A stretch of 64,000 nucleotides of DNA, from NCBI RefSeq assembly GCF_002161085.1, contig NZ_NFLU01000001.1, positions 186,001-250,000 on the forward strand, in the 5' to 3' direction. Shown here in pieces: positions 60,305-64,000 of the stretch. Each line of letters starts with the position of its first letter. Positions within the stretch are counted from its first letter, which is position 1. Source of the DNA: Flavonifractor sp. An112 (GTDB lineage: Bacteria; Bacillota; Clostridia; Oscillospirales; Oscillospiraceae). The translations under genes were made by a program, and so were the position numbers. The notes beneath the pieces were generated by a model. It did no database searches. It saw only the letters and a list, made by a program, of their open reading frames with translations, and had not been told where the DNA came from.

Positions 60305-62995
60305 ATGAATCTGAGCAGAAAATGGCTGAATGAATTTGTCACTGTGACTGCCTCCGACAAGGAATTTGCCGAGGCCATGACCCTGTCCGGCTCCAAGGTG
60401 GAGCTGACTCACGACCTGGGAGAGGAGATCTCCAATGTGGTGGTGGGCCGCCTGCTGTCCATGGAGCGCCACCCCGATTCCGACCATATGTGGATCTGCC
60501 AGGTGGACGTGGCTCAGGAGGAGCCCATCCAGATCGTCACCGGCGCCTGGAATATCCATCCCGGTGACCTGATGCCGGTGGCCCTCCACAAGTCCACCCT
60601 GCCCGGCGGCGTGAAGATCCAGAAGGGCAAGCTGCGGGGCGCGGTGTCCAACGGTATGTTCTGCGGCCTGGCTGAGCTGGGTCTGGATACCCGCGACTTC
60701 CCCTACGGCGTCATTACCCCCGCCGCCATTCTGGGTGACTATCACCCCCTGGATAAAGACAAGCCCTCCATCCCTGCCGACATCCAGCCCGGCCACAAAG
60801 TCTATGGTCCCGTGGTGTGCGCCAAGGTGACCGGCGTCACCACCATCGGCTATTCCGCCTATGACATCGTTCTGGATACCGGCGACGGCACTGCTACCGT
60901 CTCCACCACCTGCCCCAACCTCCACGAGGAGGACCTGGTGGCCTACAACACCAAGAGCAATACCATTTGCACCCTGGAGGATCTCCATGCCCAGCAGGCC
61001 GAGTTCCCCCACTGCATCCCCGACGGCATTTTTGTGCTGAACGAGGACTGCAAGCCCGGCGACGACATCAAGCCGGTCATTGGTCTGGACGACCATGTGG
61101 TGGAGTTTGAGATCACCCCCAACCGCCCCGACTGCCTGTCCGTCATCGGTCTGGCCCGGGAGGCCGCCGCCACCTTTGACGCCCCCCTTACCCTCCACGA
61201 GCCTGTGGTCAAGGGCGGCGGAAACGGCAGCCTGATGGAGCTGCTGGACGTGGAGACCCCCGCCAGCGACCTGTGCCCCCGGTACACCGCCCGGATGGTG
61301 CGCAACGTGAAGATCGCCCCCTCCCCCAAGTGGATGCGGGAGCGGCTGCGCTCCATGGGCGTGCGTCCCATCAACAACATCGTGGACATCACCAACTACG
61401 TCATGCTGGAGTACGGCCAGCCCATGCACGCCTTTGACTACCGCTATGTGAAGGGCGGCAAGATCATCGTTCGCCGTGCAGAAGAGGGCGAAGAGCTCAC
61501 CACTCTGGACGGCCAGGTGCGCAAGCTCAACGCCAACCACCTGGTCATTGCCGATGAACATCGGGCCGTGGGTCTTGCCGGCATCATGGGCGGCGAGAAC
61601 AGCGAGATCGTGGACGACACTGTGGACGTGGTCTTTGAGTCCGCCTGCTTCGACGGCACCTGCATCCGCAAGGGTGCTCTGGCCCTGGGTATGCGTACCG
61701 AGGCTTCCGCCAAATTCGAGAAGGGTCTGGACCCCCTGAACACCCTGCCCGCCGTCAACCGTGCCTGCGAGCTGGTGGAGCTGCTGGGCGCCGGCGAGGT
61801 GCTGGACGGCACCATCGACATCCTCAACTATGTGCCCCAGCCCCGTGTCCTCAAGCTGGAGCCCGAGAAGATCAACGGCCTGCTGGGCACCAACATCGCC
61901 GAGAGCGAGATGGTGTCCATCCTGAAGAAGCTGGACTTCCAGGTGGAGGGCGATCAGGTCACCGTGCCCTCCTGGCGGGGCGACGTGATCGGCATGGCCG
62001 ACCTGGCCGAGGAGGTGGCCCGGTTCCACGGCTACAACAACATCCCTGTCACCCTCATGCGGGGCCAGACCACCCTGGGCGGCTTCTCTGCGGAGGAGCA
62101 GCTGGAGCGCCGGCTGGGCTCCCTGTGCCGGGCCATGGGCTATGACGAGATCATCACCTACTCCTTTATCTCCCCCACCTGCTACGATAAGATCCGCTGG
62201 GACGCCGACGATGCCCGCCGCCAGTCCTTCAAGATCCTCAACCCCCTGGGCGAGGATACCTCCATCATGCGTACCACCGTACTGCCCTCCATGCTGGAGA
62301 TCCTGACCCGGAACTACAACTACCGCAACCAGAACGTCCGCCTTTACGAAGTGGGCCGCATTTACCTCCCCGGCGGCGAGGACGGCCTGGCCGTGGAGAA
62401 CAAGGTGCTGTCCATGGGCGCCTATGGCAGCGATATGGACTTCTACGCCCTCAAGGGCTGTTTGGAGGCCATTCTCAAGGATCTGCGGGCCGAGGATGTC
62501 CACTTCGAGGTCCCCAGCGAGACCAATCCCTCCTATCACCCCGGCCGGGTGGCCGATGTGTACGCCGGTGACCAGCGCATCGGTGTGCTGGGCCAGGTCC
62601 ATCCCCTGGTGGCGCAGAACTACGGCGTGGACGCCCAGTTCTACTGCGCTGAGCTGGAGCTGAACGCACTGATGGCCGCCAAGGGCGCCGATCCCGAGTA
62701 TGTACCTCTGCCCAAGTTCCCCAACCTCACCCGCGACATCGCTGTGGTGTGCGACGAGGCGGTGACCGTGGGCGCTCTGGAGGCCTGCATCCGCAAGGGA
62801 GCCAAGGGCCTGCTGAAGGAGTGCAAGCTCTTCGACATCTACCGCGGCAAGGGCGTGGACGAAGGCAAGAAGTCTGTGGCCTTCAACCTGGTCCTCCGGG
62901 CCGACGACCGCTCCCTCACCAGCGAGGAGGCCGATGCCGACGTGAAGTCTATTCTGGAAGCTTTGGAGAAGGAACTGGGCGCCGTGCTGCGCTAA
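60305..62995 (+). CDS. pheT: Phenylalanyl-tRNA synthetase beta subunit with extra insertion
   Basis: 896 residues, about 100 longer than the usual 790-810. The tRNA-binding domain is N-terminal (about 40-130). Then a segment of about 100 residues (136-236) interrupts the normal transition from DFPYG to PDGIFVLNED. The B3/B4 editing region (FEITPNRPDCLSVIGLAREAAA near 265), B5 (EKINGLLGTNI near 520) and the catalytic-like core and anticodon-binding end (FPNLTRDIAVV near 805) are complete. SD GAAAGGAG. Function assured; the insertion is unexplained. Confidence 0.95.
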   Translation: MNLSRKWLNEFVTVTASDKEFAEAMTLSGSKVELTHDLGEEISNVVVGRLLSMERHPDSDHMWICQVDVAQEEPIQIVTGAWNIHPGDLMPVALHKSTLPGGVKIQKGKLRGAVSNGMFCGLAELGLDTRDFPYGVITPAAILGDYHPLDKDKPSIPADIQPGHKVYGPVVCAKVTGVTTIGYSAYDIVLDTGDGTATVSTTCPNLHEEDLVAYNTKSNTICTLEDLHAQQAEFPHCIPDGIFVLNEDCKPGDDIKPVIGLDDHVVEFEITPNRPDCLSVIGLAREAAATFDAPLTLHEPVVKGGGNGSLMELLDVETPASDLCPRYTARMVRNVKIAPSPKWMRERLRSMGVRPINNIVDITNYVMLEYGQPMHAFDYRYVKGGKIIVRRAEEGEELTTLDGQVRKLNANHLVIADEHRAVGLAGIMGGENSEIVDDTVDVVFESACFDGTCIRKGALALGMRTEASAKFEKGLDPLNTLPAVNRACELVELLGAGEVLDGTIDILNYVPQPRVLKLEPEKINGLLGTNIAESEMVSILKKLDFQVEGDQVTVPSWRGDVIGMADLAEEVARFHGYNNIPVTLMRGQTTLGGFSAEEQLERRLGSLCRAMGYDEIITYSFISPTCYDKIRWDADDARRQSFKILNPLGEDTSIMRTTVLPSMLEILTRNYNYRNQNVRLYEVGRIYLPGGEDGLAVENKVLSMGAYGSDMDFYALKGCLEAILKDLRAEDVHFEVPSETNPSYHPGRVADVYAGDQRIGVLGQVHPLVAQNYGVDAQFYCAELELNALMAAKGADPEYVPLPKFPNLTRDIAVVCDEAVTVGALEACIRKGAKGLLKECKLFDIYRGKGVDEGKKSVAFNLVLRADDRSLTSEEADADVKSILEALEKELGAVLR

Positions 62996-63008
62996 CTTCC
63001 CCAAAATG

Positions 63009-63048
63009 TGAAAAGTCCCCCCGGCAGTGCCGGGGGGACTTTTTATGT
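63009..63048 (+). terminator. Terminator of pheST
   Basis: AAAGTCCCCCCGGCA and TGCCGGGGGGACTTT pair with a small loop, followed by T run. Confidence 0.92.
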
Positions 63049-63084
63049 TGAGAGGTTTGCCGCATTTTTGCCCAGGAACAGCAC

Positions 63085-63405
63085 AACCCCCCGGCCATCC
63101 ATCGTGACCGGGGGGCTACTTTTCGACCTGGGGTTCAATCACTTGGTCTACCTCTACTTTCTACAGATTTGCCACGCATTGGGAAGGACTCGGTTTTGGG
63201 ATTCGCCTGGATCACTGTCTCCTGCAACGTACTACCCTGATTTCCGTCTTCAGCGAACTTCGCATCTGAGGTTTCCGGGTCTCCTCGCTTCAATGAGTTT
63301 GTTGGGAACACGTGTTGCCTAAAACGAACCGTTCCTTTTCCTTCTGCGTTGAGGCTTTGATGATTTGGACTTTACTAGCCCATTGGGTTCACCTCTTTCT
63401 TTCTG
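63085..63405 (-). ncRNA. Structured non-coding RNA candidate with consensus promoter
   Basis: About 320 nt transcribed from a perfect promoter on the minus strand. No long ORF with a ribosome site is present on that strand (only AAGAGG then ATG GGC TAG). Many purine-rich GAGGAGACC, GGAAACC and GAAGACGG type segments suggest structure, and it ends in a CCCCCCGG/CCGGGGGG stem at 63087-63112. I cannot assign a family; raiA/ARRPOF-type RNA is a guess only. Confidence 0.6.
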
Positions 63406-63410
63406 GCTTT

Positions 63411-63439
63411 AGTATACTATTTGGTCTGCCGTTTGTCAA
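63411..63439 (-). promoter_or_regulatory. Promoter of the RNA candidate
   Basis: Minus strand TTGACA, 17-nt spacer, TATACT. Confidence 0.88.
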
Positions 63440-63604
63440 GTCTTTTTTATTCGTTTTTCACAATTTCTTATCTTCTCTCTTATTGGCTTCCAGTATATTT
63501 ACACATACCCGGATCCATCCCACTTACCCGAAATTCAGGATTGACACCTGCATTGACCTGTGGTATAAATTGTATGTTCGTTTTTGAACGCCTGTGCGAA
63601 TGCA

Positions 63605-63912
63605 CGTCCTGACCATCCTTTCACAAGGATCAAGGCTACACGGACGGCCGGGTCAAATGCCGAAAACCCGTCGAAGAGCCGGGGACCGTACCGCGGGTAC
63701 GGATTGGCAACTTTGTTGCCTTATTGATTGAGCGGAAAGGCTCAAGTTTTATAAGTTGGTTACTTCATAACCGATGCGTAGATACGCACATCAACTTGTG
63801 AACGGTCAATAAGAGTGATGAATCGGACTGCACGGTACGGGCCCCCGTAACAGGCGAACTATAACTCTCTTTGTGTTCCAGCCATGGTGTGTATCTGCGC
63901 CATGGCTTTTTT
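63605..63912 (+). ncRNA. Long structured leader RNA with terminator (unassigned)
   Basis: Nested helices can be read directly: TTATTGA/TCAATAA enclose TTGAGC/GCTCAA and AAGTTG/CAACTT, which in turn enclose GTTA..TAAC and GCGT..ACGC hairpins. CCGTACC at 63686-63692 can pair either locally with GGTACGG at 63696 or over a distance with GGTACGGGCCCC at 63834. An intrinsic terminator (AGCCATGG/CCATGGCT then TTTTT, 63880-63909) ends the leader before an exported-protein gene. I tested the common riboswitch motifs by eye and none fits. Confidence 0.6.
63880..63912 (+). terminator. Terminator of the unassigned leader
   Basis: AGCCATGG and CCATGGCT form an 8-bp stem with a 13-nt loop, followed by TTTTT. 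Confidence 0.85.
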
Positions 63913-63953
63913 GCTGCCTTTCCGCTCCACACGTTTGGAGGAGAGAAAAAAAG

Positions 63954-64000
63954 ATGAGGAAACGCCTGATTGCCGCAACCGCCGCAGCAGCTCTGCTGCT
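63954..64000 (+). CDS. Start of an exported protein (cut by window end)
   Basis: Only 15 codons are visible: MRKRLIAATAAAALLL, a basic start and hydrophobic core as in a signal peptide or lipoprotein leader. A GGAGGAG site precedes the ATG. It lies downstream of the structured leader, so it is probably controlled by it. Nothing more can be said. Confidence 0.7.
   Translation, partial: MRKRLIAATAAAALL

Noticed and set aside
59951..63004. 1017-codon minus-strand ORF
   Set aside because: Antisense of pheST, low-complexity translation without a start site; shadow.

Overview
The window suggests a GC-rich anaerobic Bacillota of the Oscillospiraceae kind (Flavonifractor/Lawsonibacter-like). This is inferred from SLH-domain surface proteins, Gram-positive Shine-Dalgarno sites (AAGGAGG), cobalamin and T-box leaders, strong sigma-A promoters (TTGACA-17-TATAAT), a DUF2975/XRE pair and Tn916/CTn-type conjugative genes. 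Protein identities come from reading translated motifs, not from searches.

1-13350 is a cobalamin (B12) acquisition region. Three cobalamin riboswitches lie within about 6 kb. One (minus, 7371-7605) leads into a giant SLH-anchored protein of at least 2389 residues that carries a DUF4430 (transcobalamin-C-terminal-like) domain. One (plus, 7830-8113) leads into two small proteins, one Cys-rich. One (minus, 13043-13280) points through the antisense strand of cbiZ towards a btuF-btuC-btuD importer. 13449-14642 holds a SLOG-type protein and two small XRE regulators, with a perfect 20-bp operator palindrome.

14641-18365 is the wreck of a conjugative element: NlpC/P60 protein, C5 DNA methyltransferase bracketed by a repeated palindrome, a VirB4 tail and a relaxase tail. 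It is fused to a broken choice-of-anchor-I/metallophosphatase gene (18366-21337). 21487-25169 encodes a CapA-family protein and a DUF3160 lipoprotein. 25689-29872 holds a tiny Cys-rich ORF with a G7 slippery run and a second SLH surface protein with a composition break. 30139-33449 contains a DUF2975/XRE/exported-protein operon, two tRNA-Ser genes and a SleB-type cell-wall hydrolase.

33904-40558 carries tRNA-Ser, tRNA-Pro and tRNA-Thr. A roughly 6-kb island sits directly 3' of tRNA-Pro, between 13-bp direct repeats: large serine recombinase, TnpW-like protein, small orphan, ParB-like protein, and an AT-rich two-gene cargo with a nucleoside-phosphorylase-fold protein (possible defence module). 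A collagen-like GPT-repeat protein follows.

41701-53731 is a sialic-acid/amino-sugar locus: ABC importer, ATPase, NanA lyase, AGE epimerase, ROK kinase, NagA, NagB, RpiR regulator and SGNH esterase. Together they would turn Neu5Ac into fructose-6-phosphate through GlcNAc. 53785-63000 holds housekeeping genes (mazF, alr, nnr, T-box-pheS-pheT) and small exported or hypothetical proteins. The last kilobase contains two structured RNA candidates that I cannot assign, then the start of an exported protein.
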